Source: Paenibacillus planticolens
GTDB taxonomy: Bacteria > Bacillota > Bacilli > Paenibacillales > NBRC-103111
DNA length: 64,000 nt
Direction of reading: 5' to 3'
Assembly (NCBI RefSeq): GCF_013141725.1
Contig: NZ_WHNZ01000026.1
Span: forward strand, 124,001-188,000
The position numbers and the translations under genes were made by a program. Shown here piece by piece: positions 43,207 to 52,080 of this stretch (its first letter is position 1; every line of letters begins with the position of its first letter). Under the pieces are notes generated by a model, which did no database searches, was not told where the DNA came from, and saw only the letters and a list, made by a program, of their open reading frames with translations.

Positions 43207-44829
43207 ATGATATTACGCAAACCATTAATATCCCTGATCTTGGCGGTCGGCGTCCTCGCGCTAACAGCCTGCAGCGCTGCCGCTCCCTCTGCATCGCCGA
43301 CGGGAACCGCCCCGCCAAAAGAAGCGGGACAGGGACAGGATCAACCGGATACAGCCAAGAACACGATGACGTATTGGGCGGAGCTTAACGGCAATGCGGC
43401 AAGCGTGAAGCCGAATACGCAAGATGTGCCCTTTTTTCAAGAATGGCAAAAACGGACGGGGGTCCGCCTCAAATTCATCCAGCCTCCGGCGAATCAAGCC
43501 AAAGAAGCGATGAATGTGCTGCTCGCGTCCGGGGATTTGCCGGATATGATGGAATATGAATGGGACAGTTATCCAGGAGGCCCTGAAAAGGCGATCGGCG
43601 ACGGGTATATTTTGAGATTAAATGAGCTTATCGACAACTACGCGCCTAATCTTAAGAAATATTTAGCGGAGCATCCGGACGTAGACAAACAGGTCAAAAC
43701 CGACAACGGCAGCTATTATGTATTTCCGTTCATTCGGGGCGACAATTTGCTGCGCACGTATCAAGGTCCCATTATCCGGAAGGACTGGCTGGATGAGCTG
43801 GGTCTTCAGATACCGACGACTATGGATGAGTGGTACACCGTATTAAAGGCTTTTAAGGAAAAGAAAGGCGTCGAGGCCCCTTTAACGTTTCTAGGCGTTC
43901 CAAATCCGCTATTCGGTATTGACGGCGGTGCTTTCGTTGGCGCATTCGGGATCAAAAAAGGGTTCTATCTGGATAAGGGACAAGTGAAATTCGGTCCGAT
44001 GGAACAAGGCTATAAACAATTTCTGGCGACCTTTCATAAATGGTATGCCGAGGGGCTGCTGGATAGAAATATTGCCACGGTAGACACCAAAACGATGGAC
44101 TCCAACATGATAACAGGACGAAGCGGGGCCACGATCTGGAATGCCGGCGCAGGGCTCGGAAAATGGCAGCCCATCGTGGAAGAGAAGAACAAAGGCGTCA
44201 TGTTCGCAGCGGCTCCTTATCCGGTGCTGAATAAAGGCGACAAGCCGGAGTTCGGCCAACGCAGTTATGCCTATGTAGGAACAGGCGGCGTGGCGATTTC
44301 GAGCAAAAGCAAACATGCGGAAGCGGCCGCCAAACTGCTCGATTACGGATACAGCGAGGAAGGACACATGCTGTTCAACTTCGGCATCGAGGGAACCAGC
44401 TATACGATGGAAGACGGATATCCGACGTATACCGATTTCATTTTGCGCAACCGCGATAAGCTGGCGCCGGCTCAAGCGCTTGCGATGTATTCGCGGGCGA
44501 GCTATTTTGGCCCCTTCGTCCAGGATGTTCGGTATATGGAGCAATATTACACCTTGCCCCAGCAACGGAAGGCGGTTCTGGAGTGGTCGAACACGAATGT
44601 GGATCAACACACGATGCCGCAAATTCCGAGAACGGAGCTCGAGAACGCGGAACTGTCCTCCATAATGAACGATGTCACGACACTGGTTGACGAGATGTCT
44701 TTGAAAATTATTCTTGGCGTGGAATCCGTGGATACGTTTGACAGCTATGTGAGCAAAATGAAATCTTCCAAAATAGATCGGGCGCTGCAGATACAGAAGC
44801 TGGCCATCGACCGCCATGAAAAACGTTAG
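43207..44829 (+). CDS. Extracellular sugar-binding lipoprotein, paralogue of the 37119 product
   Basis: A 540-residue lipoprotein (lipobox LTACSAA) matching the 37119-38738 product throughout, for example LPDMMEYEWDSYPGGPEKAI and FPFIRGDNLLRTYQGPIIRKD. It probably feeds the same LplB/LplC permeases with a related oligosaccharide. ATG 43207 with GGAGG at 7 bases is the start; ATG 43192 in frame has none. It lies 38 bases after the AraC-type regulator. Duplication with the regulator between the copies is the notable feature. Confidence 0.92.
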   Translation: MILRKPLISLILAVGVLALTACSAAAPSASPTGTAPPKEAGQGQDQPDTAKNTMTYWAELNGNAASVKPNTQDVPFFQEWQKRTGVRLKFIQPPANQAKEAMNVLLASGDLPDMMEYEWDSYPGGPEKAIGDGYILRLNELIDNYAPNLKKYLAEHPDVDKQVKTDNGSYYVFPFIRGDNLLRTYQGPIIRKDWLDELGLQIPTTMDEWYTVLKAFKEKKGVEAPLTFLGVPNPLFGIDGGAFVGAFGIKKGFYLDKGQVKFGPMEQGYKQFLATFHKWYAEGLLDRNIATVDTKTMDSNMITGRSGATIWNAGAGLGKWQPIVEEKNKGVMFAAAPYPVLNKGDKPEFGQRSYAYVGTGGVAISSKSKHAEAAAKLLDYGYSEEGHMLFNFGIEGTSYTMEDGYPTYTDFILRNRDKLAPAQALAMYSRASYFGPFVQDVRYMEQYYTLPQQRKAVLEWSNTNVDQHTMPQIPRTELENAELSSIMNDVTTLVDEMSLKIILGVESVDTFDSYVSKMKSSKIDRALQIQKLAIDRHEKR

Positions 44830-44844
44830 ATACGATTGAAAATG

Positions 44845-44874
44845 TTGACACCGCTTGCTTAATATTGCTACCAT
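44845..44874 (+). promoter_or_regulatory. Promoter candidate of the deoR-like gene
   Basis: A perfect TTGACA at 44845-44850 is followed after 18 bases by TACCAT (44869-44874), a weak -10. It is 34 bases before the start codon. Confidence 0.5.
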
Positions 44875-44907
44875 ATGAGTTAGTGAATTGACCAGGAGGA
44901 AGGTAGC

Positions 44908-45693
44908 ATGTCATTAATCGGAGAAGAGCGCAAAGACTACATATTAAACCTTCTTAATCTTGAGGGCAAAGTAAAGACGACAGAGTTAGTTGAAAGTCTG
45001 AATGTCTCGTCTGAATCGGTCCGCAGATATCTCGAGGAATTGGAAGAAGAGAACAAATTGAAGCGGGTTTACGGCGGAGCAGTGAAAATTAATATTTCGC
45101 GCGAGGAGCCGTCCCATTTAAAGCGGGAAATTTTGCATGCCGATGAAAAGAAAATGATAGGCCGGAAAGCGGCTACGTTAGTAGAAGACAATGAGGTCAT
45201 TTTCATCGATGACGGTTCAACGACACTGCATATAATTGATTATTTGCTGAATAAGAAGAACATTACTGTGCTCACGAATTCCGTTCCGGCCCTTTACCTG
45301 CTAATCGATTATAAGAACAAGGAACTGCTTACAGGTGATATTTTCTTTATCGGGGGCAAAGTAAGCCCTCTGCAGTCGCGCGTCGTTGGTTCAATGGCTG
45401 AAAAAATGATCGAGAACTTTTATGTGGATAAAGCTTTTATTTCGATAGACGGGATTATGTTGGATAAAGGGATCACCGCTTTCGACGAAGACCGGGGGCA
45501 ATTTGCGAAAAAACTGATTGAGCAATCGAAGATCAGCATTGTCGTAACGGACCACTCGAAATTCGGACAAGTTCAATTCTACAAAATTGCGGATTTGAAC
45601 AAGATCGATATTATCGTCAGCAATGTGGGCGCTCCGAAGGAATGGAAAGATCAATTGGAACACAAAGATATTACATGGCTTCAAGCGGAATAA
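44908..45693 (+). CDS. DeoR/GlpR family transcriptional regulator
   Basis: A 261-residue repressor: N-terminal DeoR helix-turn-helix (RKDYILNLLNLEGKVKTTELVESLNVSSESVRRYLEELEEENKLKRVYGGAV) and the sugar-phosphate sensing domain with DDGSTTLHIIDYLL and VTDHSKFGQ. It likely senses a phosphorylated sugar in the cytoplasm. AGGAGGAAGG precedes the ATG. It has its own promoter and terminator; target genes are probably the adjacent sugar uptake genes but this is not shown. Confidence 0.92.
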   Translation: MSLIGEERKDYILNLLNLEGKVKTTELVESLNVSSESVRRYLEELEEENKLKRVYGGAVKINISREEPSHLKREILHADEKKMIGRKAATLVEDNEVIFIDDGSTTLHIIDYLLNKKNITVLTNSVPALYLLIDYKNKELLTGDIFFIGGKVSPLQSRVVGSMAEKMIENFYVDKAFISIDGIMLDKGITAFDEDRGQFAKKLIEQSKISIVVTDHSKFGQVQFYKIADLNKIDIIVSNVGAPKEWKDQLEHKDITWLQAE

Positions 45694-45702
45694 AAGATAG
45701 AT

Positions 45703-45740
45703 AAGAACCTGTGGAGATGTGCTCCTCGGGTTCTTTTTTT
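45703..45740 (+). terminator. Intrinsic terminator after the deoR-like gene
   Basis: AAGAACC/GGTTCTT with inner GGAG/CTCC, followed by seven T. It starts 10 bases after the stop codon. Confidence 0.9.
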
Positions 45741-45822
45741 ATGCGGACTGCGGAAAGTACATCAAAATCAGCATCTTCAAAACGCAGTTTTCAATCCATG
45801 CCCCCCTCCCCCTCCGATGTGT

Positions 45823-46014
45823 CAGCTGAGACGTCGCTTTTCAGCGTTAAAGTAGGCGGAGAGGGAAAAAGTTTGAAGTTAACGCTGTAAAAGGAGCTTA
45901 AAGTTGGGGAACAGGCGCTGCTCCCCTCGTTTTTCCAGCTGAGACGTCGTTTTTCAGCGTAAAGCAGGCGGAGTGGGGAAAAGGTTGAAGTTAACGCTGT
46001 AAAACAAGCTAAAA
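45823..46014. repeat. Two-copy direct repeat with a 113-base period
   Basis: About 78 bases starting CAGCTGAGACGTCG occur at 45823 and 45936. Each copy can form a hairpin from CAGCGTTA and TAACGCTG. Confidence 0.85.
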
Positions 46015-46324
46015 ACGTGAGGGAGAGGGAACTGAGGGCCGCTATTGTGGCATGTTTGCTCAGTTAGTCGAGCAGACGTAATAGCGGTAGCGCAGTTTTG
46101 TCCTCGCTAACGGACGGAGTAGCCCTTATTCGATGGAAAAGAACCTCTTCTAACATGCAACGGACATCAGCGCTGTTACTTGCACACTTGGGGACTGATT
46201 TCTCCCCGAAATTGGCAAATAAGGACTCCGGTGTCCGTCAGCAGAGAGACACGTCGCTCTTCGCGAATATAACGGCTGCTGTGTCCGAAGGGTGATGAGA
46301 CAAATGTATAGGTTTAGACAAGGA

Positions 46325-46356
46325 CCTAGCCGCCGCAGGCTGGGTTTTTCTTTTTG
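46325..46356 (+). terminator. Terminator-like hairpin without an obvious gene
   Basis: CCTAGCC and GGCTGGG (one G-U pair) flank a 6-base loop, then TTTTTCTTTTTG. Nothing coding was found upstream since the deoR-like gene. Confidence 0.5.
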
Positions 46357-46383
46357 CCCAAACGCTCCCCGCAGGCAGGTAGG

Positions 46384-46560
46384 GGAACTACAGGGCGCTA
46401 TTTTTCCCCAAATAGCTCTTTGGGCGAGGAAGGGGGAACTACGGTCCGCTATTTCGCCAATTCCCATACATATTTGGAGGATCAAGGTGAAATAAGACCC
46501 TGGAGTTCCCTTCGATCCCCGGAATTCCGTTTTTTTGCCTAAATAAAGCCCTGTAGTTCC
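46384..46560. repeat. Mirrored four-unit intergenic repeat, copy F (177 bp)
   Basis: Forward units start at 46384 and 46435; reversed units end at 46509 and 46560, each 51 bases apart. A degenerate related inverted pair lies just upstream at about 46025-46102. Confidence 0.92.
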
Positions 46561-46676
46561 CCTTCAATAAGGCGAACTTGAATCTGTCCCAAGCACACGG
46601 GGTAGTTGCAGGCATTTTTACCTAATATCGGAAATTATTCGACTTTTTCAAGAAAATACTCCACTCTCAAATGAAC

Positions 46677-46706
46677 CGTTTACAGCTAAGATGATAACAG
46701 TAAACG
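46677..46706. promoter_or_regulatory. Inverted CGTTTAC/GTAAACG operator candidate
   Basis: CGTTTAC at 46677-46683 and GTAAACG at 46700-46706 form an inverted repeat 22 bases upstream of the CUT2 ATPase start codon. The same CGTTTAC is part of the cre box at 54975-54989. Confidence 0.45.
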
Positions 46707-46727
46707 ATATCGAGGTGAACACAAGCA

Positions 46728-48227
46728 GTGATACAACCACTCGTGCAAATGGAAGGGATTGACAAGCATTTTCCCGGCGTTCAAGCACTTTCAAGCTGCC
46801 AATTTGAACTGAACCCGGGTGAAGTTCACGCCTTAGTCGGCGAGAATGGGGCCGGCAAATCGACGATGATGAAGATTTTAACCGGTATTTACCAGAAAGA
46901 CGGAGGACGCCTCCTGTTGAAAGGACAAGAAGTTCATATCCCGGATACGAAATCAGCCCAATTGCTCGGCATCAGCATCATTCATCAAGAGCTTAATTTA
47001 ATCCCCGATTTGACGATCGCGCAAAATATGTTCATTGGCCGGGAGCCGCGCAAATCACTGCGATTTTTACTGCATGAGAAGAAAATGAACGACGATACGG
47101 CGGAGCTCCTGAAACATCTGAATTTGAACTTGGATCCGCGTATGAAAATATCGGAGCTTAGCGTAGCGAAGCAGCAGATGATTGAGATCGCCAAAGCATT
47201 GTCGTTCAATTCCGAGGTGCTCATCATGGACGAACCCACAGCGGCTTTGACGGAAACGGAAATTAACGAATTGTTCCGGATGATTGAGAAGCTGCGCCGA
47301 AACGGCGTGGGAATTGTTTACATTTCCCATCGCATGGAGGAGCTTAGAAGGATTAGCGACCGCATCACGGTCATGCGGGATGGCCGTTATATTGCCACTG
47401 TCCCAACGAGGGAAACCTCCATGGACACGATCATCTCGATGATGGTAGGCAGAGAAATCCAGGTAGAGAAGAGCCCGCGCCTGCAAGCCGGATCGAAGCA
47501 AAATGTCCTGGAAGTCAGAAATCTCGGCAGAGGGAACGTTTTTAAGGAGATTAGCTTTACGGTGCATGCCGGTGAAATTGTCGGGGTTGCCGGTTTGATG
47601 GGGGCTGGACGAACCGAGGTGGCTAGAGCGATCTTCGGCGCAGATCGAATGGACACTGGCGACGTCTACATGAACGGTAAGAAAGTAAGTATTCGTGGCA
47701 CCCACGATGCGGTGAAACACGGAATCGGTTACTTATCGGAGGACCGCAAGCGCTATGGGCTGGTCGTGGATATGGAGCTCGGAGCCAATATCGCGCTGCC
47801 TTCCCTGAAGAAATTCCGCAACAGCTTCGGATGGATGAGAGATGGCTCTATCGAACGGATATCGGGACAATATGTGGAAGCATTGAAAATAAAGACGCCG
47901 AGTGTGCAGCAGAAAGCCAAGTTTCTGTCAGGCGGCAATCAGCAAAAGGTCGTCATTGGAAAATGGCTGCACCGGGATTGTCAGGTGCTCATCTTCGATG
48001 AGCCGACAAGAGGCATCGACGTAGGGGCGAAATCGGAGATTTACGCGCTGCTTGAGGATTTGGCCAAGCAAGGGAAAGCCATTCTCATGATTTCCTCGGA
48101 GCTGCCCGAAATTTTGCGCTTAAGCCACCGCGTTCTGGTGATGTGCGAGGGCCGAATTACCGGCGAGCTTCCGGGGGAACTAGCCAATCAAGAAGAGATT
48201 ATGAGACTGGCGACAAGCCGTAATTAA
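46728..48227 (+). CDS. CUT2 sugar ABC transporter ATPase (RbsA/MglA/XylG-like)
   Basis: A 499-residue duplicated ATPase. The N-terminal copy has Walker A GENGAGKST, a degenerate signature LSVAKQQMIEIAKAL and Walker B LIMDEPTAAL; the C-terminal copy has GLMGAGRTE instead of a full Walker A and a good signature LSGGNQQKVVIGKWL, as normal for RbsA-type proteins. It energises monosaccharide uptake with the following RbsC-like permease. GTG 46728 is the start, 10 bases after GAGGTG. It heads an operon with permease, binding protein, regulator, kinase and a second binding protein. Confidence 0.93.
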   Translation: MIQPLVQMEGIDKHFPGVQALSSCQFELNPGEVHALVGENGAGKSTMMKILTGIYQKDGGRLLLKGQEVHIPDTKSAQLLGISIIHQELNLIPDLTIAQNMFIGREPRKSLRFLLHEKKMNDDTAELLKHLNLNLDPRMKISELSVAKQQMIEIAKALSFNSEVLIMDEPTAALTETEINELFRMIEKLRRNGVGIVYISHRMEELRRISDRITVMRDGRYIATVPTRETSMDTIISMMVGREIQVEKSPRLQAGSKQNVLEVRNLGRGNVFKEISFTVHAGEIVGVAGLMGAGRTEVARAIFGADRMDTGDVYMNGKKVSIRGTHDAVKHGIGYLSEDRKRYGLVVDMELGANIALPSLKKFRNSFGWMRDGSIERISGQYVEALKIKTPSVQQKAKFLSGGNQQKVVIGKWLHRDCQVLIFDEPTRGIDVGAKSEIYALLEDLAKQGKAILMISSELPEILRLSHRVLVMCEGRITGELPGELANQEEIMRLATSRN

Positions 48228-48243
48228 GAAAGGAAGGTCATCT

Positions 48244-49242
48244 ATGCAGTTAAGCTCTTTGAAAATTTCGAGGCCACCCCTGCGAAAGACAGCCGCGACA
48301 CAGAAACTATTAGCTTTCGCGAGTTTGGCGCTTTTAGTTGTCATTTTCTCCGTATCCTCCAGCAATTTCCTGCAATTTACCAATATCGTCGGGATTCTCT
48401 TATCTACGGCCGTTATCGGCGTACTGGCACTAGGTTCGACATTCGTCATTATCGCAGGAGGCATCGATCTAAGTGTCGGTACGGTGATGACCTTCTCCGC
48501 TGTGATGACGGGTGTATTCATCACCGAATGGCATTTGCCGATTCCAATCGGAATTGTGGCGGGGATTTTAACTGGTGTCCTCTGCGGATTGTTCAGCGGT
48601 TTTGCAGTAGCCAAGATGGGCATTCCACCGTTTATTGCAACGCTTGCCGTTATGATGATGACCAAAGGGCTGTCACTCGTCATTTCCCATGCCAAACCGA
48701 TTTATTTTAATGAAACGCCGGCTTTTCGTCAAATTGCGATGGGGTCGGTGCTGGAGAAGGTGATTCCGGGATTCGCAGTGCCGAATGCCATCCTCATTTT
48801 CTTTGGACTGGCGATTATTTCGAGCTTGGTGCTGACCAAGACGGTCATCGGACGCTACAACTTCGCATTAGGCAGCAATGAAGAAGCAACCCGGTTATCC
48901 GGTGTTCATATTCATTTTTGGAAAATTGCTATTTATGTGTTGACAGGCTTATTCAGCGGGATTGCGGGAGTCATGATTGCTTCAAGATTAGACTCGGCTC
49001 AGCCGGCGCTTGGCATGGGGTATGAATTAGAAGCCATCGCGGCGGTCGTCATCGGAGGCACTTCGTTAAGCGGTGGACAGGGGTCTATTTTGGGAACGGT
49101 GATCGGGGCTTTGATTATGAGTGTGATGACGAATGGGTTAAGAATCTTATCCGTTCCTCAAGAATGGCAAACGGTTATCGTAGGTATCGTGGTTTTACTC
49201 GCAGTGTATGCAGACATCTTGCGCCGGCGCAAAGCGGGATAA
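48244..49242 (+). CDS. CUT2 sugar ABC transporter permease (RbsC-like)
   Basis: A 332-residue permease with about ten membrane segments and the conserved ALGSTFVIIAGGIDLSVGTVM and EAIAAVVIGGTSLSGGQGSILGTVIGALIM blocks of RbsC/XylH/MglC proteins. It pairs with the upstream ATPase. AAAGGAAGG precedes the ATG and it follows the ATPase by 16 bases. The family carries pentoses or hexoses; the sequence alone does not say which. Confidence 0.93.
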   Translation: MQLSSLKISRPPLRKTAATQKLLAFASLALLVVIFSVSSSNFLQFTNIVGILLSTAVIGVLALGSTFVIIAGGIDLSVGTVMTFSAVMTGVFITEWHLPIPIGIVAGILTGVLCGLFSGFAVAKMGIPPFIATLAVMMMTKGLSLVISHAKPIYFNETPAFRQIAMGSVLEKVIPGFAVPNAILIFFGLAIISSLVLTKTVIGRYNFALGSNEEATRLSGVHIHFWKIAIYVLTGLFSGIAGVMIASRLDSAQPALGMGYELEAIAAVVIGGTSLSGGQGSILGTVIGALIMSVMTNGLRILSVPQEWQTVIVGIVVLLAVYADILRRRKAG

Positions 49243-49308
49243 CGGCATTCGGTATTCATTCTTTATAAGAATTAATATACCAAATTCATGTAAAAGGGAG
49301 ACGACAAA

Positions 49309-50313
49309 ATGAAAAACAAAATGGGTAAACTGGTGATGGTCACCGCTGCGCTTACGCTTTCTGCATCTCTTCTGGCCGCTTGCGGCTCAAGTTCAACATC
49401 CGGCACACCGTCATCAACGGCAAAAACAGCTTCTTCAAACAGTGGCAAGCCTTATATTCCTGTGATCTCCAAAGGCTTTCAGCATCAGTTCTGGCAAGCG
49501 GTGAAGCAAGGAGCGGAAAAGGCGGCGAAGGAATTTGACGTCACCATTACGTTCGAGGGGCCGGAAACCGAAGCGCAAGTCGACAAACAGATTGAAATGT
49601 TGCAAGCCGCTTTAGATAAAAAGCCTACTGCCATCGCTTTCGCAGCGCTGGACAGCAAAGCGTCCGTCTCGCTCCTGCAGAAAGCCAAATCGTCGAATAT
49701 TCCGGTTATCGGCTTCGATTCCGGCGTCGACAGCGACATTCCTGTCACCACGGCAGCTACGGATAATAAGAAAGCCGCAGCGCTCGCCGCTGACAAAATG
49801 GCGGAAAAAATCGGCGATGCCGGCGAAGTTGCCCTTGTCGTACACGACCAAACGAGCCGCACCGGCGTTGACCGCAGAGACGGCTTCGTGGAGCAGATCA
49901 AAGCGAAGCATCCCAACATCAAAATCGTTGACATTCAATACGGTGGCGGCGACCAATTGAAATCAACCGATTTGGCTAAGGCGATTATTCAAGGGCATCC
50001 GAACCTGAAAGGTATTTTCGGGGCTAATGAAGGCTCGGCAATCGGTGTCGTCAACGCGGTAACGGAGCTCAAAAAAGATCAGCTGGTCATTATCGGCTAT
50101 GACTCCGGCAAAGCGCAAATCGATGCGATTAAGAGCGGTAAAATGGCTGGAGCCATTACACAGGATCCGATCGGCATCGGCTACTGGTCCGTCAAAGCGG
50201 CAGTCATGGCAAGCAAAGGCGAAAAAGTAGAGAAAATGATTGATACCGGCTTCCACTGGTATGATAAAAATAATATAGATTCGGCTGAGATCAAGGCGCT
50301 GCTGTATAACTAA
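49309..50313 (+). CDS. CUT2 sugar-binding lipoprotein (RbsB-like)
   Basis: A 334-residue periplasmic-binding-protein-like lipoprotein: lipobox LLAACGSS, then IPVISKGFQHQFWQAVKQGAEKAA and the RbsB-type pattern PVIGFDSGVDSDIPVTTAATDNKKAA. It delivers a monosaccharide to the RbsA/RbsC-like transporter. AAAGGGAG lies before the ATG. It ends the transporter part of the cluster at a terminator. A second protein of the same family, but membrane-anchored, is encoded at 53833. Confidence 0.93.
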   Translation: MKNKMGKLVMVTAALTLSASLLAACGSSSTSGTPSSTAKTASSNSGKPYIPVISKGFQHQFWQAVKQGAEKAAKEFDVTITFEGPETEAQVDKQIEMLQAALDKKPTAIAFAALDSKASVSLLQKAKSSNIPVIGFDSGVDSDIPVTTAATDNKKAAALAADKMAEKIGDAGEVALVVHDQTSRTGVDRRDGFVEQIKAKHPNIKIVDIQYGGGDQLKSTDLAKAIIQGHPNLKGIFGANEGSAIGVVNAVTELKKDQLVIIGYDSGKAQIDAIKSGKMAGAITQDPIGIGYWSVKAAVMASKGEKVEKMIDTGFHWYDKNNIDSAEIKALLYN

Positions 50314-50339
50314 GGTGATGAGGCTGCCCCGGACATTGG

Positions 50340-50367
50340 AAAGGCTGCTCCTGCGGGCAGCCTTTTT
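50340..50367 (+). terminator. Intrinsic terminator after the RbsB-like gene
   Basis: AAAGGCTGC and GCAGCCTTT form a 9-bp stem followed by T residues, 26 bases after the stop codon. The regulator/kinase genes may therefore have a separate promoter. Confidence 0.88.
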
Positions 50368-50466
50368 GTCGAAAAAAAGTTAAGGCGGACGTACAGGAAA
50401 TGTAAGCGTTATTCTCGAATAACTGTGTGATGTTCAAAATGAATTTGTTGATTCAGAGGTGGTAGG

Positions 50467-52080
50467 ATGTATACCCTCATCATTGTTGACGACGAAGAAG
50501 CGGTACGCGAAAGCATTCGTAATAAAATGAATTGGGAGAGCCACGGTTTTGAGCTGATCGGCTCCTACGGCGATGGCCGAGAAGCGTGGGATTCCCTCGA
50601 GACCAGGCTGCCTGATGTCATTATTACGGATATTTCGATGCCTCATATGGATGGGCTTGCTCTAGCCGCCGCCGTTGCCGATCATTACCGGGACATTACG
50701 GTCATCATCATGACCGGGTTCGGTGAGTTCGAATACGCCAAGCAGGCCGTCAAGCTCAAGGTTTACGATTACGTGATGAAACCCGTTAGTCATCAAGAAT
50801 TTACAGGCATTTTGCATCATTTGAAAAAAGAATTGGATGAAAGGCGTTTAAGAAATGAAGATGTATCCCGATTGCAAAGCCAATTGAACATGAGCTTGCC
50901 TTTGCTGCGGGAGCAATTCTTGGAACGGTTAGTTTCAAGTGAAGTGAAGAAAGAGGAGATCCGGAATAAATTTGCACTGTTTCATTTATCGCTTTCCGGA
51001 CCGTACTATGTGGCGTTAACGCTGGATGTGGAAGAGTTTTTGTATCATTTCGAAGCGAAAATCAGCTCGGAAACCGAATTGCTGCGGTTTGCCGTTTATA
51101 ATATCGTTCATGAAATTTTTGAGCTTGAGCAAGGCGGCATTGTTTTTCGAACAAAGGACGAGAAGATCGGCATTATCTTTTCCGGGGAGCTGTCCTCTCT
51201 TTCATTAGCCGTCCAGAAATATGCGGAGCAAGCGGCTCAGTGCATAGAAAAGTATGTGAAGGTACGCGTGTCTATTGGGATTGGCAGGCCCTATCCGACG
51301 GTGGGGGAGTTGACGAAGTCGTATTCCGAAGCGGTGTCCGCGCTCGACTACCGGTTTTTGGTCGGCAAGAATAAGATTATCTCCATCGAAGATATCGTAC
51401 ATGGCAAAGGCCAGCTGCAGGTGCATCATGCAGAATGGGAACGCAAGCTGATCGCCGCGTTGAAAACGGGGAACAAAGAGCTCTTCGCCAAACTGCTTGG
51501 CGACTGGATCAATGAGCTGCGCGCTTCGCAATCGTCCGTGGACCGCTGCTATATTTATGTGCAAAGGTTCCTGGTTTCGATCATTCAACTATTCGAGGAT
51601 TCCGGTCATGACGCCATGGAAGCGGCGGATATTTTGGGCCAAGTTCGCGCTTATACAACACTGGATGAAGTGAAGGTGTGGTTGGAATCGTTGTGTCTGC
51701 AGCTGTTTGAACAGGTAATTCTGAAAATGGAGCAGGATGTGGACTCTTTGTTGACACGATCCGAAGTGTACATTTTAGAAAACTATGCCAATGAAAACTT
51801 ATCTCTTGGCGACGTTGCCCAGCATGTCTATATGAGTATGAATTATTTCAGCGGACTGTTCAAACAAAAGAAAGGCCAGTCCTTTATCGAGTTTGTCACC
51901 CGGATACGGCTTACGAAAGCGAAGGAGCTGCTGTCAGAGACGAATTTGAAAGCTTACGAAATTGCCTCGAAAGTGGGATATGGCGATCCGCAATATTTCA
52001 GCGTTATTTTCAAGCGCCATCATGGGATGACGCCCAAAGAATACAGGGCCTTAAGCAGAGAGGGGATCTCTCTTGATTAA
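50467..52080 (+). CDS. AraC-type response regulator (YesN family)
   Basis: A 537-residue protein: receiver domain with DDEE, phospho-acceptor D55 (VIITDISMP) and K in VMKPV, a central linker of about 280 residues, and a C-terminal AraC domain (LGDVAQHVYMSMNYFSGLFKQ; YEIASKVGYGDPQYFSVIFKRHHGMTPKEYR). It is phosphorylated by the partner kinase, whose gene overlaps its end by 8 bases, and should activate the adjoining transporter and beta-galactosidase genes. GAGGTGG precedes the ATG. A CAAAATGAA half-site lies at about 50435. Confidence 0.93.
   Translation: MYTLIIVDDEEAVRESIRNKMNWESHGFELIGSYGDGREAWDSLETRLPDVIITDISMPHMDGLALAAAVADHYRDITVIIMTGFGEFEYAKQAVKLKVYDYVMKPVSHQEFTGILHHLKKELDERRLRNEDVSRLQSQLNMSLPLLREQFLERLVSSEVKKEEIRNKFALFHLSLSGPYYVALTLDVEEFLYHFEAKISSETELLRFAVYNIVHEIFELEQGGIVFRTKDEKIGIIFSGELSSLSLAVQKYAEQAAQCIEKYVKVRVSIGIGRPYPTVGELTKSYSEAVSALDYRFLVGKNKIISIEDIVHGKGQLQVHHAEWERKLIAALKTGNKELFAKLLGDWINELRASQSSVDRCYIYVQRFLVSIIQLFEDSGHDAMEAADILGQVRAYTTLDEVKVWLESLCLQLFEQVILKMEQDVDSLLTRSEVYILENYANENLSLGDVAQHVYMSMNYFSGLFKQKKGQSFIEFVTRIRLTKAKELLSETNLKAYEIASKVGYGDPQYFSVIFKRHHGMTPKEYRALSREGISLD

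Larger units (their letters stand above)
45694..46727. other. Gene-free 1-kb stretch with repeats
   Basis: It holds the deoR terminator, a direct repeat 113 bases apart (45823-46014), a degenerate half copy of the four-unit repeat near 46025, a terminator-like hairpin (46325-46356), repeat copy F (46384-46560) and the promoter region of the CUT2 transporter. The frames at 46098-46542 lack ribosome binding sites. Confidence 0.7.

Noticed and set aside
46098..46542. Small plus-strand frames before the CUT2 operon
   Set aside because: They cross a terminator-like hairpin and repeat copy F, and none has a ribosome binding site.
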